A DNA stretch of 64,000 nucleotides from Thecaphora thlaspeos. Its lineage: Eukaryota > Basidiomycota > Ustilaginomycetes > Urocystidales > Glomosporiaceae. The notes beneath the pieces were generated by a model that was not told where the DNA came from, did no database searches, and was given only the letters and a program-made list of their open reading frames with translations. Shown here piece after piece: positions 21,295 through 31,322 of this stretch (positions are counted from its first letter, which is position 1; each line of letters opens with the position of its first letter). The position numbers and the translations under genes are program-made. The stretch covers positions 434,001-498,000 of the forward strand of contig UWYS01000009.1 in NCBI GenBank assembly GCA_900291925.1, read 5' to 3'.

Positions 21295-22728
21295 ATGATG
21301 GCAGACGACACCATGGACGCCTCCGCATTCGACCCTGGCCACCTCCTCACACAGCTCACCCTCGACCTCCGCGGGACGCGCTTTACAATCGAACGCGACA
21401 CCCTCATGAACCTCCCCGAATCCGTCCTCCTCTGCCTCTTCCCCAATGGTCTCGTGCTCGCACGGCAGCCAAAGCAGCCAAACTCCTTCGATGACGACGG
21501 TGCAGACGACGGCGAGGACGAGGAGGAGGTCTACCTCGTCGACTTCGATTCGCAGTGCCTCTCCTACGTCCTCAGCTTCTTCAAGACGGCTCAGGACGAC
21601 TTTTATGGCGTAGACGACCAGCCCGGAAAGTATCACCCCTCGTATCTCAATGCAGCCGGTCACCACTTCCAGCAGTCGTCGGCCGACTTCAGCGACCCAA
21701 ACGGCCTCTACGGCGGCGGCCCCGGCGGCATGGGACAGAATCCGCTCCTCAACAAGCAGGCCATCATCGTCCTCCGCGAGGAGCTCGAGTACTTTGCCAT
21801 TCCGCCAAAGCCGTCAAGGAACGCAAAGGGCAGCCTCTCGCCCTCTGAAAACAACCAGCAGCAGCAGCAGCAGCTCTCGGGCGACGGCCTCGCTGTCGAC
21901 GCCGACGCTGACATTTCGAAGCTTGAGACGACCGACCCAGAGTCGGGCCACCCTACGCCGGCGCTCCTCTCGCTCAAGCAGGCGTGCGGGCGCGCGCTGC
22001 TCGACCGCAAGCAGATCTTCACCGCGCTCCAGCGCAACGTCAACAAGGAGAACAACCTAGCCGAGCAGCATCTCATCGACATGCTCTGCATGAGCGGTTT
22101 CGACCGCAACGACATGTGGGGCTTCCGCGCGCTTGAGTCTTCTCGCTGCTGTATTACGTCGATCGCCTTGGTCCTGCTGAAGACTGGCATCACGCACGTC
22201 GGCGAGCTCGAGGCGGCCGAGATCAAGCCGGACTCGGCTGAGACCAATGACTACTACGACGAGACGGGACAGACGAGCATGTTCCAGGGCATGAAGGTAG
22301 ACCACCAGCAGCTCGCGACGGCGCAGAAGCTGCTGCTCTTCTGGAGGAAACCCGCGGTGAGTGCAGGCGGCCGGAGTGTTGGTCGACGACAAGCGCAGAG
22401 GGAGCGACTAGATGTACTGACCCACCTTTCACCTCCTTCCCTCGTTCTTGAACTCTCTATTGGCCGGCCACAGCGCAAGTGTTGGTGGGATGGAGTCGAC
22501 ATTGTCCTACCCCAGAAGGACGAGGACAAGGTGGCCGAGAAGGCGACCACGTGGGCAGAGTCGATCAACGCTTCGTCGACGGCGATCAGCTCCATGACCG
22601 AGGCGGCGAGCACCGAGCCGGATGCCGGTATGACGGCCGAGGAGATCGAGATGCTCAAGAACGGGACGGGACGCAAGGTCCGGGTGTGGGCGAGACGGGT
22701 GTGGACGCTGGAGCTCAGCCTGATCTGA
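21295..22728 (+). CDS. Whi2-like BTB/POZ-fold protein
   Basis: Two exons (21295-22356, 22474-22728) give 438 residues. The intron 22357-22473 is 117 bases, in frame and open, but has clean GTGAGT and CACAG ends and interrupts the conserved stretch RKPA/RKCWWDGVDIVLP. A KCTD-type BTB fold is suggested by LDLRGTRFTIERDTLMNLPE and by FDSQCLSYVLSFFK; the C-terminus VWARRVWTLELSLI also fits the Whi2 family as I recall it. Yeast Whi2 binds the Psr1/Psr2 phosphatases and links general stress response and low amino-acid signals to TORC1 and growth arrest. An acidic loop (DDDGADDGEDEEEV) and a polyglutamine run sit between the conserved parts. Confidence 0.75.
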   Translation: MMADDTMDASAFDPGHLLTQLTLDLRGTRFTIERDTLMNLPESVLLCLFPNGLVLARQPKQPNSFDDDGADDGEDEEEVYLVDFDSQCLSYVLSFFKTAQDDFYGVDDQPGKYHPSYLNAAGHHFQQSSADFSDPNGLYGGGPGGMGQNPLLNKQAIIVLREELEYFAIPPKPSRNAKGSLSPSENNQQQQQQLSGDGLAVDADADISKLETTDPESGHPTPALLSLKQACGRALLDRKQIFTALQRNVNKENNLAEQHLIDMLCMSGFDRNDMWGFRALESSRCCITSIALVLLKTGITHVGELEAAEIKPDSAETNDYYDETGQTSMFQGMKVDHQQLATAQKLLLFWRKPAVSAGGRSVGRRQAQRERLDVLTHLSPPSLVLELSIGRPQRKCWWDGVDIVLPQKDEDKVAEKATTWAESINASSTAISSMTEAASTEPDAGMTAEEIEMLKNGTGRKVRVWARRVWTLELSLI

Positions 22729-23380
22729 GGCGGACAGGCAGGCGCGCCCAGTCTTTTCTTTGCACCGGTCTACGTTACCTTCGGCCGCAAAACAAGCCTC
22801 TTCCAGCTCATCCCTCTGCATTCCGCCTCCGCTTCCCAGTCCTTAGCCTCACCCTTCACGCTCCTTGTCCTTGGTTCACTCGTGGTCAGCCTCACATCAT
22901 CCGCCGCACCTCGTCCGCCGCCCCGTCCCGTCTGTCATTTCTAGCTCCTGTTCTGTGCGCCCTTTGACCCGGCGCTAAGATACCCAAGATCCACATATTG
23001 CTGTCGTCCTAGCCTTGATACAATCTAACACTGCCCGCCCATCCTGCGCCCTCCTCGTCGTCTTCGTCGTCGCAAGGCTGCCGATTGTAGAGGGAGACAG
23101 AGCTGACGCTCGAGAATGGCGGGGCGATAAGCGTAGCTGTCTGCCGCACGAGAACAAAATAAGCCGCCACGTGACGCGGCTGGCGCTGGGAAGAAGAGTG
23201 GCCGGCGGCGGCCGCCCTTTCTCGCCTTTGGACTTTTCAGATCGATGCGCATCTTTCGGCCTCTTCCACCATCCCGTCACATCGTCACCCTTGGCCCACC
23301 ACCGACCCTCTGCACATCATCCACGCTTCCATCGGCTCTTCTCCCTCACCTCGACACGTTTCGCCAGCTCCGCTTTTGAC
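22729..23380. other. Intergenic region between two plus-strand genes
   Basis: This is the 3' end of the Whi2-like gene and the promoter of the mitochondrial ribosomal protein gene. I see no other gene. Confidence 0.5.
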
Positions 23381-24517
23381 ATGGCGTTCAGGTGCACCAG
23401 GCTGGCGCTGCAGGGCGCCGCACAGGCATCGTCGTCGGGACTACTCCCCGCCGGCGCCTCGGCCCCTTCGTCGTTCCGAGTCATCAGCGAGGCGACGCGG
23501 TCCATGGCGTGAGTTCATCTACTCTGCGAGCTCTTCTGCCCTTTGCATACCTCGCCTCACAGCGCTATCTGCCATACTGATGTCCGCCGACCCTTCTGCT
23601 CTACAACTCCGCTGCGCTCGACAGATCATCCTCGCGAGTCGCCGCCGACGCCGCCTCCGCCTCTGCCTCTGCCTCCTCGGAAGTGCGCTCCACGCCGAAG
23701 CTTTCATCGACGCTGAACCAGCTTCGGAAGCGATCCGCACTCAGCGCGACCCTCCGCAGCACCCCCGTTCCCACCCCCTCGGAACCTGCCGAGTGCGCCG
23801 CACGGGCCGATTTTGAGATCCCCAGCTGTCTCCTGCCCACTGAAACCCACCCAAAGACGCATAACATCCACGTCGCGACACTCCATTTACGCTCGTACCA
23901 CGATGCCCTACAGAACCTCGACCTCTTTGCCGACTTTGCTCGCAAAGCTGCCTTTGCCCTTGCCATCCCCGTCTCGGGGACTGCACACCTTCCCACCCGC
24001 ACCTCGCTCTGGACGGTGCCGAGAAGTCCGTTCGTCCACAAAAAGAGCCAGGAAAACTTCTGGAGAAAGACCCATAGCAGGGCGATCAAGGTGTTTGATG
24101 CAAACGACGAGGTAGTGGACAGATGGATGCATTTCTTGAGGATCCACGCTATGCCCGGTGTAGGAATGAAGGCCGAATTGATGAGGTAAGTCCGACTGCA
24201 CGTCCCCATGGCGCCTTTTGTTTCTGTCACTGAACCCGCCCACTGTTCGACCGTTCCCCCTTCTCTCTGCTTTGAAACACAGGTATCATGAGATCGGCAT
24301 CGGCGCCAAGCTGATGGAAGAAGCCCTGGCGCTGCAACGACCCAGCGCCACCACCACCACCACCACCTCCTCTTCGACCAAGCCGGCGACGGCGACGGCG
24401 ACGGCGGAAACGAGTGGCGACAAGACGGCAGAGCAGAGCGCTGAGGACGTCAAGCGCATCGCCGACGACATCGTCGCAAAGGAGGAGAAGGAGGCAGCCG
24501 CCGAGGCCAAGGCCTAG
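23381..24517 (+). CDS. RSM10: Mitochondrial small-subunit ribosomal protein uS10m
   Basis: Three exons (23381-23508, 23625-24185, 24283-24517) join in phase into 307 residues. The N-terminus (MAFRCTRLALQGAAQ...) is basic and Ser/Ala-rich, as in mitochondrial presequences. The S10 domain covers about residues 90-200 (HVATLHLRSYHDALQNLDLF, then LWTVPRSPFVHKKSQENFW), which is the classic tRNA-head protein fold of the small subunit. The C-terminal tail has a run of Thr and a Lys/Glu/Ala-rich charged end longer than in bacterial S10 (about 100 residues). It is expected to act in the mitochondrial ribosome head. Confidence 0.93.
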
Positions 24518-25468
24518 GCCAGACCGCTCAGGTCGCGGGGGACAGCGAGATGTAATGTACTGTACAGGGATGTGAATAGACAAAGGTGCTGATCGGATCG
24601 GATCGCTCTGGATTGCGTCCCGGCCTCTGCATCTGTTCGTCTAGAATCGACGGACGGAAAGTGGCGTCGTAGCATGTGCGGACGTCGTACCACACAGATC
24701 CAGGGACGCTTTCGCCTCTGCGACACACCCGTCAATCCGAGGTTCAGCGCCTTGATGAACGGAAGCAGACGAACAGCCGCGCTGCGCCCACACTTCGTCG
24801 AGGCCGTCCACCCTTTGACCAACAGCTGAGGACAAAGGGATCGATCTCGCACGTCCGACTATCCAGCTCGAGCCTGTTTCTCTTCCCTCTCTCTCCGTCG
24901 TCTTTCCCCATCCGCATCGCCCCAACCTTCCGCTCTGAACGATGGATCAGTCAATGACAGTGGGGACCATGCATCTACCCCGTCCACGGACGGTCTCGTT
25001 GTGCGCACGCAATGCGCGGCAGAACCTAACTCATTACAGTTCTGCGCAGAATCCGGTAGGGCGGTCGCGTTTTTGCGTCGTCTAGGGACAGGTACGGAGA
25101 GCTTATTCCCTGCAACGGCATTGCGGACGGCGTGTGGTTGGAGAGACCAACGCGCCGCAGAGTAAGCTTCGCTGCGCAGTTACAGAGAACGACGGGTGTC
25201 GCGTTGTTGCCGATGACGCCTTGGTGGTCGGATGATGGGTTGGGCGTAAACTTCATTCCGGAAGTGGTGAGGTAGGAAGAAGGAGCGGACGGGTTAGGTA
25301 GAAAGGACCGGGGGAAGGTGGACTGGTACTTGCGGTAGGGAAAGGGGAAAGGGGAAAGGGAAAGGGAGAGAGAAGGGAGGAGCCTCAGGGCTGATATAAG
25401 AGGATAGACGGCACGCCACACGTCTCGTCAGTGGTTCTCGACCTTGTCCTCCCTCTGGACTCACCGTC
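24518..25468. other. Intergenic region, possibly holding a small minus-strand gene
   Basis: It contains the 3' end of uS10m and the promoter of the FGGY-like gene. The only candidate inside is the minus-strand small ORF entered separately (25026-25476). Confidence 0.4.
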
Positions 25469-25476
25469 ATGTCCAT
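25026..25476 (-). CDS. Possible small hypothetical protein
   Basis: A minus-strand ORF ends at 25026. Its last 80 codons (from SGMKFTPNPSSDHQG onward) are not low complexity and mostly use G or C at the third position, as real genes here do. A two-exon model can start at 25476 (MDMT), use a GTGAGT donor, and pass a long pyrimidine tract to a CGCAAG acceptor, giving about 105 residues. The acceptor is weak, and this start overlaps the start of the plus-strand FGGY-like gene. A shorter start at MKFTPN is also possible. No family was recognised. Confidence 0.25.
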
Positions 25477-27486
25477 TCCCTTACCCCTTCCCTGCGGTAT
25501 GGTCAGCGCCTCGGCCGTATCACGTCGCTATAATCCGCCTTTCACTCTCCTTCCCATAGCTGAACATTTTCCTCCTCCCTCTTCTCACACGCGCTGTCTA
25601 TCGATCGGTATCGAATGCCAGGCACACCGACTCAGTTTCGTCGTTCTTGACATTCCAATCATCCAGAACCAATTGCAGTCCACCACGTCAGCTTTCAACG
25701 CGACCTTCCTCGTACCGCGTACCCGACGGCCTGTCGTGCCACCAAGTTGATCTACGCCTTGGATTTGCTCTTGCAGCGGTGTAGAGAGGGGATGGTGGAG
25801 TTGCAGAGTGTGGAGAGTGTTGCGTGTTGCGGTGTGGTGAGTCTCCTGTCTGCATTGGAAAGAGGCGGTCGAAAGGCTTTGATCTGACGATGCCCGTTGA
25901 CTCTGAACGACGCGACATATAGACCGATACGCCCATCTTCCTTACACCTTCATCCAACGAGATACTATCCAGACTTTCTCCGTCCGTTCGACTCGCGTAT
26001 CAATTATACTTCCCCGACTTCTGGCCGTCCGCGGTGGATGTATCGGAGCGGCGGGGTCGAGGTGTCGTCAACGCGACACGTGATCGACTGAACGAGGGAT
26101 TTTTCGCAGCGGACCTATCGAGCTTTTGCGCCGAGACGACAGGGACGAGGGAAGGACAGACGACCCACTGGAAGATAATGGGATACGTCACTATCGATGC
26201 GGGTTTGATTGCTTCTATCCTGGCCGGACGGGTACAGAGGTGAGCTTGTCGGACGATCCGACGACGGTCTCGTCGTGCACCCGTTGCTGACATTTTCGGC
26301 TCCGCCCACCGTCGGCAGCTTCTCGACGAGCGAAGCAGCCGCAGCAAGTCTAGCAGACTGGTTCAGCCTCCTCCATCACCAAGCCGGACAGTCCGAAACA
26401 CGTCTAGACGAACCCAGCAACGCTACACCGCAGGCGGTGCCCTCCAAACTTGGTCGCATGCATCCCAACGTCAATTTTCGCCACCAGCCGGAGGGGGCCC
26501 TGGAGACGGTATCGACCTACCTCGTCCACCGTTTCGGCTTTTCCGAACACTGCCAAATCGCACCCTCTCTACCTGCTTCTGTGGCGGGTTACCTCTCCTT
26601 TCTTCCGGATCAGACCGACGTAGGACTCAACACGACATCGACATACGACCAACTCATTCTTCCCCTCCCTGTCCATTTCACCTTCGCACCGTCCCTATCG
26701 ACGCCATACGACCTTCTTCCCAACCCCATCGACCCCACTCGTCTTCTCGCCGTGTACCGATTCCAAGGAACGCCTCAATGCCGTCTCTCGGCCCGAGATA
26801 GCGGTGGAAGCGGACGTTGGTTCACCTTTTCCAAAGCCATCAACGCAGTCCCGTTCGGAGCCAGCGCCAAGATGGACGACAAGTGTTTTGCATTCCCCGA
26901 CGCTCGCGATCGACGCGGGATGAGGAGGTTCGAAGGTGGACAGGAAGTCCCCGTCTTCAGCGACGTCAGAGCCGATCCCAGGGTGATACTGGAGGGGCAG
27001 GGAATGGCATATCGAGACTTGTTGGACAACCTCACAGACGGCAAGACAGGTCGTGTTTATGGATGGGGAAAAGCGGTAGCGGACGAAAATGTCGCTAAAC
27101 TGTGGGGTGAGGTGTTTGGACGATCGATTGTCGCAGGTCGGAGAGACGTTGAAAGGGCAAAATCGACCGATCTATCTGCCATCAGCACCGAGAGACGACC
27201 CATGCTAGGCGCGGCGATGTACGCCTTCTACGTCGCGGAACGACGTCGGTCCGACAATCCGAAACCTTTCGATAGCCTCATAAGGGAGGCCTACGGCATC
27301 ACGACGACGCTCCCACATCGAGGTTCAAGGTACAACAAACTCAGAAGCGAACAGTCAAAAGACCTCGACGCGATGAACCTCGTCGAGCTGACGCCCGGCG
27401 ATAGGGAGATGAGCGAATTGTATGGCGTCATGATGGTCGAACACCGGAGACTTGCTGCGTTCATGGCCAAGGGCGGCGTTTGCTAA
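25469..27486 (+). CDS. Diverged FGGY-family (xylulokinase-like) protein, possibly inactive
   Basis: One five-exon model (25469-25496, 25560-25607, 25679-25836, 25923-26239, 26319-27486) is in phase and gives 572 residues. Similarity to fungal xylulokinases is visible by eye in VHHVSFQRDLP, RATKLIYALDLLLQR, VSTYLVHRFGFSEHCQ, a TSTYDQLILPLP stretch where GTSDTVFLWLP is expected, and LLPNPIDPTRLLAVYRFQG. However, TGDNPAS, which carries the catalytic Asp, is replaced by APSLPAS. The frame before the third exon (GIECQAHRLSFVVLD) matches the first strand of FGGY kinases but can be joined to the rest only through a one-base frameshift near 25649; splicing it out keeps the frame but removes that strand. 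So this is either an intact pseudokinase or an early pseudogene. Xylulokinases phosphorylate D-xylulose for the pentose phosphate pathway; activity here is doubtful. Confidence 0.6.
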
Positions 27487-28122
27487 AGAGCGTTTCCGGG
27501 TTCTAGGGACCGGACGAGAGGTGGGTTAGTTCGGTAGCTGGTCGAAACTCGGCGATACCGCAACCTTAACAAAGGTCAGAGTTGGAGACGGGGCTCATGG
27601 ACACAGACCGTTTTGCTGATCTTCCGATTCATACAACGTGGTCGATGCCTGTCGATGAAGAACACAGACACCATGCCAAAGAACCGCCGCGCCCCTACTC
27701 ATCTGCCATCCGAGAACGACATCGCATCCGCCTATAAGAGCTCTTTCGCTACACCGCTCGTCGATTGCCGTCAGAGGCTCGACAGGCCCTGCTCTCTCGA
27801 CCGAGGCTTCACGCTAGCCTGCACCGCTTCGGGCGATTGTGCGCTGCGTCGGCCGGCGGTGCCTCTATCAGTTCGTTTATGATCCGCGGTTTCATTATCC
27901 ATATCTTAGCAGAGCAAGGCAACTGAGTTCTGTACACGTGGAGGCCGGGGCCTCGGCAGACGCGCGCGGTGCGGCGCCAAGTTGACGGAAGCCACACCCG
28001 ACGCGTCACGACCCTTGACCGCGAGTGCCCAGGCTTTGGTCTGAGCACGAGGGTCATGGAGAGGCAGAGCGGTGGTAGCGTCATCATAGAACGCAGAGAA
28101 AGCCTCTGGTCGAGCCCGTCAC
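27487..28122. other. Convergent intergenic region
   Basis: This lies between the ends of the FGGY-like gene and ERG25. I see no gene in it. Confidence 0.5.
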
Positions 28123-29229
28123 CTAAGACGACTTGGCCTCGGCCGCCTTGACCTCGAGCGCCTTCTGCTTCTTCTTCTCGGCCTGCCTGGCGCGGGTGCG
28201 CTTGTACGAGGCGTCGGTGCCCATCAGGTGGTCCCACCAGCGGAAGCTGGTGGCGTAGCAGCCGACGAAGGCGGCGTGGTGGTGGTCGTGGTGGTCGGCG
28301 CCGGCCCAGAAGGGGATCCAGTTGTGCATGCTGATGGGAAGGTCGTAGCCCGAGTGGGCGTCGATGGCCTGGAAGAGGCGGAGGACGATCCAGACGTAGA
28401 CGGTGAGGATGTGGAGGTTCTTGGTCATGGCGCAGAGGACAAAGGGCCCGCCAATGGTGCCGGTGCCGAGGACGAGGACCTCAAGCGGGTGGGCGTACTC
28501 GGCAGCGAGGCCGAAAGGCGCCGAGAACTCGTGATGCTTCTTGTGGATGTGCTTGTAGAGAGGGCCCCAGTGAAGGGCGCGGTGGGCCCAGTAGTGAAAG
28601 GCGTCCTCGAAGATGAAGAAGAGGCCGATCTGCCACGCCATCGTCGCGAGGCTGGGGAAGGGGACCTCGTGCGTCGCCATGCCAAAGTACTCGCAGATGG
28701 GGTGAAAGGACCAGATCTGGGGCAGCTCGACAGTGAAGTGGCTGAGGAGAACTGACTTTGTGCAGTCCCACTGCTGCTTGAGGGTGGGGACCTTCTCCTC
28801 CTGGAGCTTGTACTTGCGCATCGAGGGCATCTGGTCGATGATGATCCAGGGGATCGCACGACCAAAGTAGACAACCTATGGCGGTGGTGAGGAAAAGGTC
28901 AAGGAGACACGTCGCAACGCCACAGCAGGAAGGAGGTGAACCGGGGTCAGCACGCGGGCCGAGAGGCAAGGAAGAGGAGCGCTCGGCGGCAGCGCAATGA
29001 GAAGGAGAGAGGGCGGAAGCAACGAACGTACCTCGTGGAGAACAAAGGACATGATGCCGGTGGCGAGGACGGGGTTGCCCCAGTAGAGGTACCAGTTTGC
29101 CCACGCCTTTTCGAGGACGTTGAGGCTGTTGAAGTCGGTGCCCTTGTAGAGGTCGGACGCGAGCTGTGCGGTGGCCGGATTGGCGAGGGCGCCAATAGTC
29201 AAGTTGAACGACGAAGAGACAAACTCCAT
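28123..29229 (-). CDS. ERG25: C-4 methylsterol oxidase
   Basis: Two exons (29229-29032, 28875-28123) give 316 residues, close to yeast Erg25 (309). The intron 28876-29031 is phase 0 and joins FVLHE to VVYFGRAIPWIIIDQ. The membrane di-iron histidine boxes are all present: HRALH, HKKHH and HDHHH, near residues 160, 175 and 255. Hydrophobic segments precede and separate them as in the fatty-acid hydroxylase superfamily. The enzyme oxidises the C-4 methyl groups of 4,4-dimethylzymosterol in the ER, working with Erg26, Erg27 and the scaffold Erg28. The C-terminus is Lys/Ala-rich (KKKQKALEVKAAEAKSS) without an obvious KKXX signal. Confidence 0.95.
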
Positions 29230-30688
29230 CGTGGGCTGTATTGGTGCGTCCTGCGCGGACGGAGCGATGGGGAGGTCGGTGGGGGCGAGGTGCGCGGTTC
29301 CGAAGGGAGTGATACGAAAGAGAGACTGCGATGGCCGAAGCCTTGAGAAAGAAGCGAGAGCAAGGAGGCTGTTCGAGTCGGGGAGCGGACGGTGGGACGG
29401 GGGTGGTGATGGTAGCGGAGGAAGAGGCACGTTGAACCGAGGAAGCTCTGAAGCAAGGGTCTCTGGCGCGGGCAAAAAGTCAGGCAATTAGTTATCCTGA
29501 AATCCAGCGCCGCGCACACCAGCGCCGGCCGCACGCCCGCCCCAAACTTCTTCCTTCCTTCCCTCAAGAGGCCAACGGGCGAGCTCCATTTAGTAGTCGG
29601 TCCCGCGCGAATCAGCCGATTTTTCGTTGCTCTTACATACGGCCACGTCCTCCGACCTTGGCTGAGAGGAGGCGTCGCAGCTCAATAAAACCAAGGCGGC
29701 TCGCCACCCACGCCACGATCCGCCGTTGCTGTTCGCCCTGCTGTCGTTTTGCCAGACCAAGGCTCGCCAGAGCAGATCTCGAGCCCGCGGCCCCGCGCCA
29801 CCCTCGCCACTCTGAAGCAGAGAAAATGAGGGATGGCGGTGGCTCCTCTTTACCTCATCGAGGCACGCAGACGAGGCGAGAGCGTTTTCAGGCGCGCTGC
29901 CGCGGTGCCCTCAGTCTTCTCGAAACAGCGGCCTGCTCAGTCGAGGCAGATCTCGGATGATTTTCGCTCTTCCTGGCCCCGGCCTTTCCGTATCCAACAG
30001 ACACATCTCTCGGAATCGAGCGTGTCAAAGGTTCCGACCTGGCCACAGTCCAGCGCTCCGCTTTCTCCTCACTTCTCTGTTTGGTGAGCTACTTCGAGCC
30101 ACGCGGATATGGAGCTCTTCTCTTGAAGCAGCACGGCAAGGTGAACGGCGAGGGTTGCTGCTCCAGGCCAGGCAAGGCTAAGTTTTACTTATCGCGACGA
30201 GAGGCAACAGGGCGAATCGCACTTAGCTTTCGAGGGCTCATCGGGATGGGGACGACGGCCCTTAGCGAAGCTGCGACTCCCGATTAAACATTCAGCGGCC
30301 GCTTCTGGGCTACACGCTTTGGCCCCTTGGAAGCGAGATGCAATAACGAATCGTGAATATACTGTAATACACTACTTTACTGTATACTTAAGTCCAGAGT
30401 GATATTGTACGTAGTTACAGGGCAAGCTGTACGACTTTACGCGGATAGAACGGGTGTCGTTGTTTGTCTTTGCCCTTGCAAGGTCGCAGAGACGGTCTGT
30501 GTGTACTCTGTAGACAAAGGCGCCGGTTGACTGGTGGGCGGAGAGGGAACGTAGGGCGGTGTGGAGCGTGGGCGCCATTCTCTTTCGGAGTTGCGGGAGG
30601 AGCGATGTCCCACCCTCACCCACGCCGCCCGCCTGTCGGCTGAGTTGAAACAGGCCGGCCAGGCAGGAGCCTCAATCAGCCTGTTAGC

Positions 30689-30719
<31 letters not shown>

Positions 30720-31322
30720 CATTCTCCCCTGTCCCCTGTCCCCTGTCCCCTGTCCCCTGCTTCCCCCTCGCCCTCGCTCGTGCCCGTACAGGTGCGTGCA
30801 TCTCTGTCGGCGCCTACGATACCCACCACCACCACCACAACCACCTTCTTTCCATCCCGCCCAGCGCGCCTCTCCCCTCTAGAATCGTTCGCCTCGCCGT
30901 CCTCGCCCGTTGCATCCTCGTCGCCCCTCGCCCTATAGATCGCTCGCGCCTCGTAGAGATCGTGCCTCCGTCCCTCCATATCCCACATCCCCGTCACATC
31001 TCCGCCGACCAGCAACTATACCCGCGGGCTTCATCTTACCCGGCGTCTTTCGCTAAACAGCAATTGTTCGTTCGTTCACCGGCCAACCAGCCCCCACCTC
31101 ATCTCGATCGCCAGACGCTCCAAAAGCCTTTGCCTGCATTGTTCTCGACACTCTTGAGCGCCGTCCGCTTTCGGATCACCGCAAACCGTCCTCACAGGCT
31201 TATCGAGACGGCCTATCGAATACCATCTTCACCGCCGTCGGTCTTGCCAGGCTCTAGATTGACACAGGCCGGCGCCGCGGTGCCCCTCGCTGCCACAAGA
31301 ACTCACTCCTGCGTCGACCAAG
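29230..31322. other. Long intergenic region between ERG25 and the Msb1-like gene
   Basis: About 2.1 kb with no credible gene. It should hold the divergent promoters of ERG25 (minus) and the Msb1-like gene (plus). There is an AT-richer patch at 30340-30430 containing TACTGTA motifs, and pyrimidine repeats at 30689-30759. Confidence 0.45.
30689..30759. repeat. (CT)n microsatellite followed by a 7-bp CCCCTGT repeat
   Basis: About 28 bases of CT dinucleotides are followed by roughly five copies of CCCCTGT. The array lies in the probable promoter of the Msb1-like gene. Confidence 0.85.
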
